In this document: positions 1 to 12,187 of the stretch, one piece after another | How positions within the stretch are numbered: the first letter of the stretch is position 1 | Layout of the letters: each line of letters begins with the position of its first letter | Source of the DNA: Larix kaempferi | Taxonomy: Eukaryota > Streptophyta > Pinopsida > Pinales > Pinaceae | Reading direction: 5' to 3' | Assembly (NCBI GenBank): GCA_027924585.1 | Contig: BSBM01000150.1 | Span: forward strand, 18,024,001 to 18,088,000 | DNA: 64,000 nucleotides | The notes under the pieces: generated by a model | The model's input: the letters and a program-made list of their open reading frames with translations, nothing else | The model's database searches: none | What the model was told of the DNA's origin: nothing | Made by a program: the position numbers and the translations under genes

Positions 1-2
1 CA

Positions 3-239
3 GTTCCAAAAGAACCTGATGATCCTCCTCTTCCGATATGGGCGGCCATTACTCTTAGATCTGTCGGATATCTTGTTGGTGATCCACTTGATAAAAGGAG
101 AACCATATCTGATTTTCAGAATGGAAGGTTTCATCCTTCTCACATTGATCATTCACCGAGTGATCCATTTATTTTCGATCGATCCTTCTTCAGTAAAGAA
201 GGTCACTTGCCTCCTTCTGGGGTGAGCTATGCCATGCTA
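3..239 (+). CDS. C-terminal open frame of an LTR retroelement interior, unidentified
   Basis: Frame 3 is open from the window edge to a TAG at 237-239 (78 codons, no start inside the window). The product is rich in Pro, Asp, Ser and Phe, with phrases such as GYLVGDPLDKRRTISDF. It lies about 170 bp upstream of a polypurine tract and LTR on the same strand, so it is probably the end of an element-encoded ORF. The VGDP.d..RT phrase weakly recalls the linker before the RT of Copia elements, but no domain follows, so I do not assign a function. It could also be a chance frame. Confidence 0.3.
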
Positions 240-400
240 CATTAGCATCCTTCAGTCTATTTTGAGGGAGGGATTTCTTCCCACTAGGTTTTCCCTCTTT
301 CCTCACTTTATTTACTTAGATTGTTGTACGGGGTGACCTTTGGTCTCAGTCACCAAGGCCCTATCATTAGTTTTTATGTTGTTTCCTCATAGTTTGGCTT

Positions 401-409
401 GCAGAGGGG
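401..409 (+). other. Polypurine tract of the LTR element at 410
   Basis: The purine run GCAGAGGGG abuts the LTR start TGTTGG. This is the expected plus-strand primer position immediately upstream of a 3' LTR, and it sets the element on the + strand. Confidence 0.55.
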
Positions 410-1144
410 TGTTGGAATATTCTCACCATCATTTTTTATATTATGCATGCATGCATGCATACTGCATACATCCAGTCATTATGCATGCATTTGCATGCAT
501 CCAGTCATCAGTATGGTTGTCTCCCCAGCATTTGGAGCCTATTTTCATCCCCCTAGAGCCCGTTTCTAGCCCTCAGTAGCCCTCCTACCTACCTAGTGCG
601 CCTTGTTTTCCTCACCTAGATGACATATGTGCCCTACTAAACTACTTGGATCACTAACAGTTTGTTGCAGCATTGATTGACGAGTTCTTGCATTTATTGC
701 TCAGTTTAACTGCCTGTAGCTCCCAGTTGTCTATATCAGAGTGCCACTTGACCTAATGACAACCTCATGCGCCCTCCTTGGAGTCTCCATCCCCTAATTT
801 GTGCTCACATAGTTCAGTTAGACTCAGTTAGACTCATTTGACTGACTTTTGACTATTTGTGACTACTACGACTGATTGGATGATGTCTCCAATGCTATCC
901 AAGCCACGCATTGAGGAGAATTCGAATGACCTTTGGCCTATTCGAATTCACTTGACAATATTATCATTGTATTCAGTTTTGACAGTGCTATCTTACAACT
1001 GATGTATGATTATACTACAGATTTCTCCATTTCTGATTTTATGAGTGATAATTGATTCATTTCTTCTTCTTCTTCTCTGCAATTCTTGAGTGAGATTTGT
1101 GAGGTTTACTCTAGCTGTGTGATATTTTTTGTTGAATTGTCACA
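410..1144 (+). mobile_element. 3' LTR of a + strand LTR retrotransposon
   Basis: Begins TGTTGGAATATTC after a polypurine tract and ends near 1130-1144 (candidate end ...CACA). The body is made of CAGTTAGACTCAGTT-type runs, GCATGCATGCATGCAT repeats at 443-458 and an ATTCGAATT motif. All of these recur in the same order in the solo LTR at 48754-49525, which gives independent support for the extent. The right end is approximate because the two copies have diverged. The upstream interior (1-409) is cut by the window edge. No TSD can be tested. Confidence 0.65.
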
Positions 1145-3398
1145 ATCATGTTACGTAACTATCCTTGTATTCTAGTAGTGCACTTTATAATGGATCATGG
1201 TAGATGGCCAGCATAATGGAATAGTGGGATAACTTCCAACTATCAATTGCAGGGAATACATGTTATTGCGTTGTGTTTGTTGCTGCTAAAATCGTTTGAA
1301 TCAATTATGTTGTTTAATGTTGCTCCTCACTCATTAATCCATATGGTTAACATTAGTATCCATTGTTGTGTATATTGTTATAAACGCATTTCATCAACAT
1401 GATTATTGAGATCGATATGATTAATGGTTAAGTATTGGTGGTCAAGTTTATTCGGCATCTGATCTTGTAACTTGTCATTGTCAATTTCCGTTGGGATATA
1501 GCTTTTCTTGACCGCCTTTCCATCTCATTCTATTCATCCCTCAATCCCTTGAATGTTAATATGCCCTTTTCATGGGCGATCAGTAAGTTAACTCATTTTG
1601 TGCTCATTCACTAAAAATTAGTTGCCTTGAGGTGGTTTTCATGGCGTTGCTATGGAGCAATTCAAGGAGTTTACCTGACATGGGATAAGATTTCACTTGT
1701 CATTGTTTCTACAAAATTTCACTATCTAATGCACATAACATTATCAAAATTTCCATCTGGTGCTTTACTATATTAACATTGAGAAATTGATAAAAATAAT
1801 GCATAGATAACATACAAATGGGCTAGTTGATTAATGGAAATATCTTTCTATATCATTTAGGTCATTCTAGTTCATAAATAGCGAATGGAGCCTTCCAAGG
1901 ACATATGTCCATTGATTCCTTCCTTCGAGTATTGAATACAAATGGCACTTGTTCAAAATATGTATTATCCTTAGTCACAGTTTCACCCAATGTCACACTA
2001 TACCGTTCAGTTTTGGAAGTGAGATAAATCATGGGAATCTTGGTTTCTAGTGAACTTGCTTTTTCAATAGGGACATGCATTGTTTCCTTAGTGATGATCT
2101 CAATGTGTTCCCACCAGCAGTTTCCCACCTTTGTGTGACATCAAAAACATGGTCCTCAATGTCTCAGTAGTTTTCCACCTTTGTGTGACATCAAAAACAG
2201 GGTTCTCAATGTCTTTATCCCTAGTACACGTTGTTGTTCAACTACATGCATATTCCACAATTGTCTTTCCAACTGCATGTTACGAGTGTTTATGTGAAAT
2301 ATCGTTATAAATGCCAAATTGCTTTTGTCTTTACCTTGATATGAATCCCTTTCATCCATTCAGATGTTATAATGCATGTATTGTTCTCATCGTGTCGACT
2401 AAAAGAACCAGGTGTCTCATCGCCCCAGCCAACGCTCCTCACAGAAATCCACGTTCAAATTTTGCCAACGATTAATATGTAGGGGAATGTTCAATTCTTC
2501 AATGAGTTTATAGCCACCACCAGAATAAAAATACCTTTCGGTATGCATTTTGTTACTGTACTTCTTGATTGATCAAGTCGAATTCGCTTGTGAGTTTTTT
2601 GTGCTAGACATTTTAGGGCTCGTTTTGAGCCCCTGGGATGACGTTGGGTTGGATCCTTTTAAATCATTGGAGAAAATCCTTTCTCGTCTCTCATTGGAGG
2701 AACTAGCCAAGTTTGCAATTCATGGAAAGGAATTTTATGCTTTGTGGCTTGGTGCAAGGATGAAGGACCATTGGACTTCCATAGTGATGGAGGTGTGAAC
2801 GACTAGCCCAAGCATACATATCTATACTATACTAGTAATGGTATGAAAGGAACAGTGGGAAAAGGAGGTGTGATATACGAGTCACACTCTGCATTTTTAT
2901 TCGAGTTTCAAGAGTTTCTCAATGTAGTGATAATGGAACAGAGCGATCCCTGAGCCATGGATTAATTTATTTGTTTTCGTAGGTAAGTTTACGTAATACC
3001 AGTCAGCCTGTGAGGATGTAAAAGAATTATTTTATTTCTCAAAAAACAAAATAGATAAAAAAACCCTAAAAAGTTTCATGAACCTTTATCCCTTCATGCC
3101 TTACTCAAACAACATAAATATATAAATATTTGATCTACAAGTAATGACTTGAGGACTTGCGGTCATCCCGAGTGCACTCGTAACATGTTCAACAAAAAAA
3201 GGAAAGCTCACCAATTATTAATAAAATACTTATGAAGATTGAGTCGAAAGGTTAAGAATTGTAAGAAATATTAAATATGGAAAACTACAGGTTGAGGGTT
3301 TGGGTACGAAAACCCTAGCCCAAATTTTTTTTAAAAAATATAAGCCCTAACTTAGCCAACTTGACTGGATAAGCTTAGAATAATTACAAATAAAATAA
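1145..3398. other. Unassigned region with weak exon-like frames
   Basis: No known gene is recognised. On the - strand, open frames at 1862-2128 (88 codons) and 2156-2359 (67 codons) look peptide-like but match no family I know. On the + strand, 2550-2798 stays open (82 codons), with a helical, Leu-rich segment near its end (SLEKILSRLSLEELAKFA). A 50-bp segment, TTTGTGTGACATCAAAAACA and its surroundings, is repeated twice at about 2121-2214 and cuts across the - strand frames. These may be decayed exons or element remnants. Confidence 0.3.
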
Positions 3399-3514
3399 TG
3401 AAATAACTTAGTCAAATAAATGCATTACAACCAAAAGAATGAAATAACTTAGTCAAATAAATGCGTTACAACCAAAAGAATGAAATAACTTAGTCAAATA
3501 AATGTGTTACAGAA
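3399..3514. repeat. 41-bp tandem repeat, about 2.8 copies
   Basis: TGAAATAACTTAGTCAAATA starts at 3399, 3440 and 3481, giving a 41-bp period. The copies differ at only a few positions (for example GCATTACA, GCGTTACA, GTGTTACA). No coding role is visible. Confidence 0.85.
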
Positions 3515-3700
3515 GTCACAAAAGAGGAGGATATTACCTGGAGTTGGGGGCTATGATCAACTCCTCTCTTCCAAAACATAAAATTGACCTGCACATCAAA
3601 AGCGCAAAGAGATTAGTCTACTACCAAACAACTTGCAAATCCATGAAAATAATCATTTAACCAAAAAATCAAATATCATGGGCTTCGGAGCTGATAAAAC

Positions 3701-4260
3701 TTACCTATGTAAAACAAATAAATTAAATGTAAAACATATACATTCATGAAGATTGTTGTTTTCAAGCATTCGTCCCAAACCCTCGTAAACTCGCTTACAG
3801 TGTATCAAGTAAAAAAAAGCATTGGCCATACAACCTCTACCTCTCCAAGGACTGAAATGATTAAAAAACCTCAATGTTTCAAGTGTGCTAGCACCACACA
3901 GAAGGAGACGAAATTGAATTCCAGGACTAGGCCAAACTCTGGTGCAGAAACCAAGGTACACATGAAATTGGGAAATGAAATAGATACCTCCAAAAGCCAA
4001 GACCGGGAATGAACTGTAGTAAAAACTACATCATTAAGCAGTTGATGAAGCATGAGTCCGACAGGTGGAATGGATCTTAATTCCATCCATAAAACAACTG
4101 GTGGATGGCGGATAACATGTTTCAATTGCCTGTAAACAAGTGGCACTATATGCCCCGAGTTGCTCTCCATGCCTCGATATGAGGCCAAATAAGGCCTCTA
4201 ATCTTGGGATTGGCTAGAAAGAGAGGCAGGGACTAAAACCTTAAGTTATATTGCTTTGGA
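3701..4260 (-). other. Exon-like open frames, unidentified
   Basis: Two overlapping - strand frames are open (3871-4188 with a 105-codon product, and 3701-4000). A third frame reads from about 4210 with a helical phrase LEALFGLISRHGEQLG followed by CYPP. The composition is less AT-rich than its surroundings, which would fit decayed host exons. The frames compete and none shows a motif I can name, so the reading frame and even coding status are uncertain. Confidence 0.25.
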
Positions 4261-4554
4261 AAAAGTACCCAACTAATATATTATAGCAAAATCAATTTCA
4301 AGAATCCTTGTTGCTGCAAGGCAGAGGGACTAATAAGACAAAATAACACGTTTTTATATCTAAACTTTTACATAACTTACATAAATATTGATAATAAAAA
4401 AATATAAAAAATGCAAAACAAACTCCAAACCATTTAAGATGCATAAAAATCTTACCCCTAATTAATTATAATACCAATGAAAATAATGTACCATTAAACT
4501 AATATTAATGGTTTTTTTCACTATTTTTATTATAAATTTTAAACGTTATCTATT

Positions 4555-4803
4555 TTATATGTTTATAATTTATTACATTACTTAAATTAGGAGATAATTT
4601 TATTTTATTACATTATTTAAATTTTAAAATTTATTAATATTATTTATATACTTTGTTTGCATTTAATAACTTAAACATTTATATGTTTTTAATTTATTAC
4701 ATTACTTAAATTAGGAGATAATTTTATTTTATTACATTATTTAAATTTTAAAATTTATTAATATTATTTATATACTTTGTTTGCATTTAATAACTTAAAC
4801 AAG
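4555..4803. repeat. 124-bp tandem duplication
   Basis: The segment from about 4557 (TTATTACATTACTTAAATTA and downstream through TTTGCATTTAATAACTTAAA) is repeated directly at about 4681 with almost no change. Offset measured at the shared TTATTACATTAC: 4570 and 4694. It is AT-rich and noncoding. Confidence 0.85.
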
Positions 4804-5609
4804 ATTGCTGTAATTAATACCTTAACATTATAAGAGTGCTTCTCATACATTTTATATAACATCACATTGAAGCTTTATTTATTCAAAACTCCGTCAAAGC
4901 TAATTTCCAACCATAATAAGAAAGTTTGGTTTTTCTTTTAATTTTGAGGTGGTATTTATTTATTATTAGATTTTTTTAGAGTTTAAGATTAATATAACAA
5001 TATATTCATTAAAAACCTTAATATATCACTTACAACAATTTATCCACTCCTTTTAACCACCTCTAAACCCAATTAAAAAATTAACAACGTAATCACACCC
5101 CTTGAATATCATGCATTAACTATATCTTTAAAAATAAATATAATAATGATATTATATGGAGAAAGAACTATGCATAAAGTAATGTGTTGAGATTTATAAC
5201 GATAACTTCTCATGTGGGATTAATTGTAATTCACTAGGTTTTTCTATTGTATACTTTTTTTTCCCTAAAGAAAAAACTCGTAATTTTTATTTGTGATAAA
5301 ACAAAATTACATTTTGAGTGATCAAGATCTATCTAGAACAGTTTTTCAAATTAAAATAGCACTGAGTTGAGTCTAAATCAAAATGGTTGACCATTACATC
5401 TAAAAAAAAAAATATCGATAACCATGATATAAACTGACCATCAGTTGGCCTGGATAATTCCATCAGAAAATTCTTAAACCACAGCCGTGAATGACTGACT
5501 ATGACTGCCAAGTAAGCGTTTGGACTCTTCGTTACTCCAAAAAAGAAAAGCACAACATCGTAGCAAAATTCATAACCGGTGCCCTCTGTGATCCCAAAGT
5601 CCTCTGCAT
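4804..5609. other. AT-rich spacer, nothing recognised
   Basis: A long AT-rich stretch without a convincing gene or repeat. The 98-codon frame at 5329-5625 (-) overlaps the end of the LINE fragment out of frame and is taken as chance. Confidence 0.5.
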
Positions 5610-6453
5610 TTAGTGAGAATCCCACAATCGAGTATGGGAGTCCTCAACAACTGAGCCTTCATACAATTTTTGGATATTCCATTGACCATTGTTGAGGGTC
5701 AATCCGATCTTGGATTGAGCGTCAGCTTCACTATTCCTCTCCTTGTATATATGGGAAAAGGACACCTCTTCCATATCATGCTTCAGAACTCGTATCTCCT
5801 CAAGGATAGGGATTAAATCGAGATTTAAGCAAGCCTTGTTTCCATTTTCCCAGTCAATAACCAGCTAAGAGTCACCATAAACCTGTAGTACCTTTAATTC
5901 TTCCCTTTTTGCCAATTTAAGGAGAAAAATTAAAGCTACAAGTTTTGCATAATTGTTAGATCCTGCTCCAAGACCAGCTTGAAATCTAAGCGAAGATTTT
6001 CCATCCACCATAATTAAACCTCCTCCACTAGCTGAGATAATGTTTAAGGCGCCATCGAAATAGGCCCAGGGCTTCAAAACGTTAATGATCTCTGTAGTCG
6101 GGTTCCTAAGCCCTTTAATCTTTTCCTCCTGTGGGAAGCTAGCTAGTGTGGCTATTGCCTTCTTGGAAAGTGTCAGAAAACTCAAAATGCTATCTTCAAA
6201 TAAGAGTAGTTCCACGCTGTCCAGACTTGCAAGGTTATAATAAGTGGAAAATTTTTGAAAGCTTTATATAAGGGATTTTATATCCATTGCTTTAAGCTAT
6301 CCTGCATCGAGATTCCAAACCAAGTCAAACTTGTTTTTAATAGAACCTCCACTTCTTTCCATACTTGAATTGTGAAAGGGAAAGAGACTGATAGATGATA
6401 ATTTGACTCTTCAATGTTTCTGAAAAGGGTGCATCTGCCCGACCCTTCCCATC
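5610..6453 (-). pseudogene. L1-type LINE ORF2 C-terminus (zinc-binding plus RNase H), broken
   Basis: Reading leftward from 6453, the frame gives the plant LINE zinc-binding region (GRCTLF... NYHLSVSFPFTIQVW), then an RNase H fold with WAYFDGA, NNYAKLVAL, LQVYGDS and EADAQSK. The family normally reads NNYAE at the second site, so the catalytic Glu is replaced by Lys. After GDS there is an in-frame TAG at about 5863-5865 where Gln is usual; the frame then continues to a TAA at 5610-5612. Another stop (WI*N) lies in the zinc-binding part. The domain is cut at 6453 by the Ty3 LTR. Upstream LINE sequence reappears at 32684. It would have encoded the 3' end of a reverse transcriptase polyprotein; it is now nonfunctional. 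Confidence 0.85.
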
Positions 6454-9227
6454 TGTTGGGTGTGTGAGCTATCTAAAAAAAAACACCTAATATTAATTAT
6501 TGACCAGGATTGGTAATCTTAGAGTTGAGGCAAAGTTTATGCTGAGGTAGAATGGTACCTAAGATTTTCGGTTTGTCAGACCTTAGAAATGTTTAAATAA
6601 AGAAAAGATCGAAAGATCTTTCAAAATGAAAAATAGAGTCAAATGTTTAAGCATACAACTATTAAACTGTTTAAACTAAACCAACAGATCAGAATAGTAT
6701 CAAACTATACTACTCTACTCTATGATTGAACAATAGGAAAGATAAAAACAAATACTAAACAAAAAGCAAACTACTTCTTATGAAAATGGAAACTACTGAA
6801 TTAAACATTCAGATTTCAATCTAGAAGTTAAAAATGACAATTATGGACAAAGTTAAACCTGCAGATATAAAAGAAAAGCTCACAACTAATCTATGAAAAA
6901 GAACTTGTAACCAAACTACAATTACCAAGATGAATCTGTAATGTAAATTATTCTAAACTGAATTACCCAATTCCATTCTTCTTGATTACGTACGTCAAAT
7001 GTGATAGGAACTGGAGTGAATGTATCGTAGTGACTTTTGAATGTAACAAGGAAACAAAATGGAAGCAAATCTAGTTTAACTTCCACAAATAAATGCAAAC
7101 TAAATATTATCCAACTAAAATTAACTTTGAACATTATGAACTACTTTCTATCCATACATGAACAACATAAAACTAATATAACTTGGAAACAAGTAGAAAA
7201 CTTAATAAAGATATTTAATTGAACTAGATTTGATTTGGAAGCAAGTAGAAAACTTGATAAAGATATTTTATATAAGAGCAAGTAGAAAACTTGATAAAGA
7301 TATTTATTTCTGATCCAAATCTTATGTCATGAACATCTTCATTATCTCTATGAATGAAAATGTGATCCTATGATTAACGAATGAAACTATCAAAACTGAA
7401 ATAACTTGGAAAATGAAATTATTAACTCTTTATTTAAAAATAAACTATCTAGGAATGAAACTGATAAATTCTAAAATAGTAACTAATTGGCAAATCAGAC
7501 ATGAAAAACTTAACTTTGAAAGACAGTTAAAAAAGAAAAGGTTAAAGGAGATAGTGTGGAAATGGGAAATAATGACAAAACTCAATTAAAACTCTATGTA
7601 ACATGAAAACAAGATCTTAATTACATCTAGACTGTTAATTAGGAGCAAGAAACATTACAGTTAAAAAGCATTAGAAACTAGCTTCTGAATAAGCATAAAA
7701 ATAATGCAGAAAGTGTAAAAATCCGAATGATGATACGGATGCCTGTCTGAATGACGGTCCGAATGACAGTCTGGATGGAAGAAAACAATTTAAACTAAAG
7801 AAAAGAAGAAGTTGGGATGATTTTTACTACCAGTTGGCTGATGCATATGATCCTACAGTGCAAAGGAAGCAATAGATCGATTAATTAGGGGATAAAGCAA
7901 AAAGAAACCATCTATTCTAATCCTTATCTAAGGGAAATAAACCATTCCTATGATATGCTAAAGCAAGACTAAGATGGAAGATAGAAGCAACCTATAGCTA
8001 CAGAGAGAGAAGCTAATAGAACTAATTATAACTATAACAGAACTTAAAACAACATCTAACTAAAGATTGTGAAAAAACTGAAAGCAAACTAAAAAACACT
8101 ATGCTTGGTCGACCATTCCTAATCCTGAAAAATAGATTACGTTAGCAGCAAAATACAATTTATAAGAAAAAACAAAGAGATAACATTTACAGGAAAACAA
8201 AGATAATTAAATGATTGAGAAATAAACTATCTACTTGCAAAAAGAAAGTACAAAATAAAAGAAACCTTTGGTTGATGAGGTGCCCTTCCCAACAATTAGA
8301 GATTGAAACTAAATCAACTTAATCACCAATAACTGCGAATTGGAACTTCCATTAATTGATAAAAATTACAAAAACAACAGCTATCTTATGTGGATTCTAA
8401 AAGCTATCTGCTAATCTGATGATCATCGTTTCTCTATACAAAACAACTATTTATAAGTTTACAGTGATAGCGACGGTCGACAAAGTCGACCTCTCTAAAA
8501 CTAGAGATCTTTAAGACTGTAAAACGGCTACTAGGTGAAGCATGATAGCGCAGAGGGTGTCTACCACGTTCCACAGGGTCAATTCCTTCACGCGGCTACT
8601 GCAACGCTGATCTTCCTTCGACGTGGGAAAAGAGGTGTGTTGGCGGACTGAGCGTGGGCGGACGAGGCTCCTCTAGAACATTGGAGTGAACAGGCATGCG
8701 TGATATGAGGCTGAATGAGCAGGCAAGCCGAAGTCTTGAGTGTTGACGTGGGGAAGAGGTGTGCTGTCAAGATTGGCAGGCAGGAAGACAAATCTTCTAG
8801 AATAGGAGCTTACCAACCATAACCACCACGTCGCTAATAGAACCCACGTGTCCGTTTTTGTCTTTAATGGCTGGGAATATGCCAACCGACGATTCTGTGA
8901 GTCGAACGCAAGGCTGAATGATGAGCTAGACGCAACCAAACATTGGAAACATAAACATGCGGTCTGAATGGAGGACCGTTTGAAAACCGCAGCCTCTAGA
9001 ACAAAACTAAATGCCAAATATGCCCAGAAATATGTCACTTTAACATTAATAAATCATAATATAGTGAGATTGGATCAAAATTCACGTGATAAGTAAATAT
9101 ATGCATACCTGGTCTGTTTGATGGTCTGAATGGAAAAGAGAATGACTTATTATAGAAAAAATGATGGAAATAATTCCACTCAGAGTAGATTTGATGATAA
9201 AAAATGGTGACAAAATGGACACCAACA
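6454..9227 (-). mobile_element. Left LTR (3' LTR of the left Ty3 copy)
   Basis: Reads TGTTGGGTG at 6454 and ...GACACCAACA at 9227 on the + strand, so the element-sense LTR starts TGTTGGTG and ends CACCCAACA, with a short inverted repeat at the ends. Length 2774 bp. It is followed by the polypurine tract complement TCCCCCC. It aligns throughout with the LTR at 19361-22112; I count about 15 differences in the first 190 bases, so the insertion is old. Internal frames such as 8588-9038 are not credible genes. Confidence 0.85.
7190..7305. repeat. 27-bp motif repeated three times inside the LTR
   Basis: CAAGTAGAAAACTTGATAAA followed by GATATTT occurs at 7190, 7242 and 7279 with one or two changes. 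The matching triplet is present in the central LTR near 20096-20212, so it predates the split of the two LTRs. Confidence 0.75.
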
Positions 9228-9239
9228 TCCCCCCAAACC
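9228..9239 (-). other. Polypurine tract of the left Ty3 copy
   Basis: TCCCCCCAAACC on the + strand, i.e. GGTTTGGGGGGA in element sense, directly upstream of the LTR start TGTTGG. The same tract precedes the central LTR at 22113-22124. Confidence 0.8.
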
Positions 9240-9289
9240 AGAGACATGCCAGCTCCCACTGAACAAAACAGAGAGAAATTAGGAAGAAG

Positions 9290-10843
9290 GCTGAGCTGCG
9301 GTAGCAGCGCCCTTCGAAATAGATGGTGAAGATATAGATTTAGCCTAGAGCTTCTTGAATTGGTCCTTTAAGGAATTATACCTCATCCACAAGGCAATAT
9401 GGGATGTTGTTTTAGCGTTAACCAAGCATTCAATGCTTTTTACTTGTGTGTGCAGTATTTTGTTTTCTTCAAGAAACTCAGAGATTGTTTCCACATAGTT
9501 TTGATTCTGGTTTGTCAACCGTGCTATCACTTGGGTCAAATTATCCACCTCCTGCTGAGTTATAATGGGTTGTTCTTCATGATGTTCAGGGTTCTTTGGG
9601 GGACTCAACTATTTTGAAAATGTTTCACACTCAACAGTATGATCTTCAAGAATTTTGTCTTTGTTGTGTGCAGGAGAACTTCCAGTAGCAGAGGCTTTAT
9701 TCATTTGAGCAGATACATTGGCTAATGTGAGAAGGGGTGTTTCAAAAGTATGGTCGTCTGACTAGACGTTTGAACGTGATGGCTAAATGACGGTCTGAAT
9801 GACAGACTGGTCGACGGACTGATCACAATTTGTTTTCCTGGGTTTAATAGGTAGTGATGAAAAGAGTGGAGATTCCGAAGTGAGGTCACCAAGGGTAAGT
9901 TCAGGAGAAGGTGATGAATGGACAAGGTGCACATCGCTTGAGGGACCCTCATAAAACCGCACATGCTTAGTGTCTCGTTCTGTTTGCGTAGAGGTTTGAG
10001 TAGGTTCACTAAAACTAGCTTGGAAACCATGATGTTTTTGAGGAGGAGAGGGTTTGACAGTAGACTTCTAAATTAAATTAGGGTTCAGTATCTCAAAGAC
10101 AAAACGATCCCAGGTTTTCCCTCTTTTTTCCAACTGGTGAATGATCAGGAGTTTAATAATACAATGGTGATACAAGCTGTTAGAGGGATTAACAGTATTT
10201 TTCCTAACTTGGCTTGACATCTTCTCCAAACTCTTCAGGAAATAAAATGGGAAGTTGAGTGTCTGATTGTTAACAAAATGTGCAAGCAATCTAAAATGGC
10301 AGGCTTTAAAAACAATAAACTTACCCTCACAAGTGATCAGATGGATGATGACAGTCAAAGGATATAGATATTTTGGTTTGACCCCTTCCCTGTGGAATCC
10401 TTTGGTACCAGCAACGTGTTGAAAATCGACTTTCAAGGAAAATTCATGAGCCTTCCGTGGAAGGAGAGATGCTTGTGCCATCGAGCACCCTCTCTAGGAA
10501 GCTTCATAGCCAATGCGATGGATTCTTCTGTCATGGAGAAAGTGAGATGGTCAACTTTGGTCATCTTTCCATCGAATCCCTTAGCGAACAGTAATGAAAT
10601 TTCGTGGTCATGACCTTGAAGGAGGCAAAGAAATGGACCCCAACCCGCTCGAAGGAATACCTCACAGCACTCTGTAAATTCGGGGATGCAAAGGAGATTC
10701 TGGTACCTACCAGGTTCATAACGGATTGGCATTGTTGGTGGAGGATGGGGGATGCAAATAGATAGGTACAGGGGGTGCAAGAAATTGCAGAGGATGCGGC
10801 TCACGGAGAAAATAAAAAGCGAACAGAATGGAGCAAAATTCAC
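9290..10843 (-). pseudogene. ORF3 downstream of integrase, left copy, broken
   Basis: The N-terminal part (10433-10843, GTG at the edge, first ATG a little inside at MPIRYE) reads IPEFTECCEVFL, GWGPFLCLLQGHDHEISL, FDGKMTKVDHLTFSMTEESI and LPREGARW. A frameshift near 10435-10500 moves it to the frame 10068-10481 (TCEGKF, FRLLAHF, LNFPFYFLKSLEKMSSQV, GKTWDRFVFEIL). A Ser/Pro/Gln-rich tail and a C-terminal coiled-coil-like stretch (TQQEVDNLTQVIARL) follow down to about 9290, with further stops. This conserved plant-transposon domain occurs in other plant retroelements after integrase. Its function is unknown; the env-like label is positional only. Confidence 0.75.
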
Positions 10844-11650
10844 GCAGTCATCAGTTTAAATTAAGGTCCGTTTGAATGGTTGAATGGTCATAGATGAAGC
10901 ATGCTTGAGAGATTACGCTTGTCATTCAAAGATCTTGAGTCAAGTGCCAGCATAGAAGTGCGTGAATTTAGTGAATACGTGTAGTTATAATATATTCAAC
11001 CATGTCCAAAGTCGAGATTTGGACAGGTTGAATGTAATTCACGTAATGTGATAGATTACAGATGAGAGATCATGAAGATTCGATTAATAAGATGGTAGAT
11101 CGTACGATAGTTAAGACCACATGGCGGTCATGCAATGATTCTTAAGATTGCAATGATGCGTAATCCATTTGTTTAATGGAGGCGAGATGGGTAAGGGAAC
11201 GAGACCATGTGTGAAATTGACGTTTGATTGATCCTTGTCATCATTGGTTAATCAGAATTTCAAATATCTTGGCACGCTTATTGATATTTATACAAGCTAA
11301 GGTTTCATTCAACACTTCATTCATAATGTTGTTCATTTGCTGCGTTCATCACCTCATTCGGATCGGAATTCGACCCGTCATTCACCCTTTCATATAGACT
11401 TTTGTCTATACAAGATCATATTGTTGATGCTGATTGAAGCTGATTTTTGCAAGGAATTTCTGAGGCTGCTAGTGCACAAAAGATGCTATAAACTTTGCTT
11501 TCTGGAACTTTAAGTCACGTCCTTCTTCATTTTTCATTAATTAAAACAATTTGGCTTCTTCTTCTTGCATTAACCTGCAAACACCTATCATTTTATTAGA
11601 AATAAATAAACTTTTTCATAAATATTCAGAAAGTAAAAAAACAGTTCTAA

Positions 11651-11690
11651 TCCTCCCCCAAACCAAAGATATGGCGTGTCCTCAAGCCAT
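11651..11690 (-). other. Internal polypurine-like tract with CTTGAGGACA motif, left copy
   Basis: In element sense: GGCTTGAGGACACGCCATAT then CTTTGGTTTGGGGGAGGA. It lies between integrase and ORF3, about 2.4 kb before the real polypurine tract at 9228. A TTGAGGACAAGC motif next to a G-rich tract also precedes the LTR of the unrelated chromodomain element here (59053-59095). Confidence 0.6.
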
Positions 11691-12187
11691 CCAAGAAAAA
11701 GTGATTAATATTTAAATATTTTCAATTGAAAGTTTTACCGATAGCTTCTAAAATGTTGTGATAATTTTTGTAAGGAAATGAAATATTAATTAATAAATGT
11801 AGATGATTCAGATATGCGCGTTCATCAAAAAAGTGTACAACGGTGCTTAAGAAGACCATATAAAAAATGACAATATAATTGATGTGAAACATGCGATAGG
11901 AAAACTAGCCATCCATGACTTATTTGAATATCTCTTGTCATCCAAAGAATATAGATAAGGTTCACTATAGAGTTTGTGAGATTTCTATAGTTATGGGTCC
12001 CATTTCTAGGATAATCATATCCTAGGTATTGTTTGAATTAGATGACAGGATCCAAGTACAACTTATAGTCATTCTCTAATGACAGTATAAATAACTGGCC
12101 TAAACATGTGTTTGTATACTCAGGTTTCTTTATATATGAGCCATGTGCATAGTAATGCATTAACCAAACCTCTTTTACTCGATATTG

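Noticed and set aside
10392-10613. + strand frames over ORF3 (also 23277-23498, 22331-22615)
   Set aside because: They are antisense to the conserved ORF3 domain and have no family resemblance.
6454-11650. Longer LTR of 5.2 kb ending at the inner polypurine-like tract
   Set aside because: The inverted ends TGTTGG/CCAACA and the TCCCCCC tract at 9228 mark a 2.77-kb LTR, and ORF3 would otherwise lie inside an LTR.
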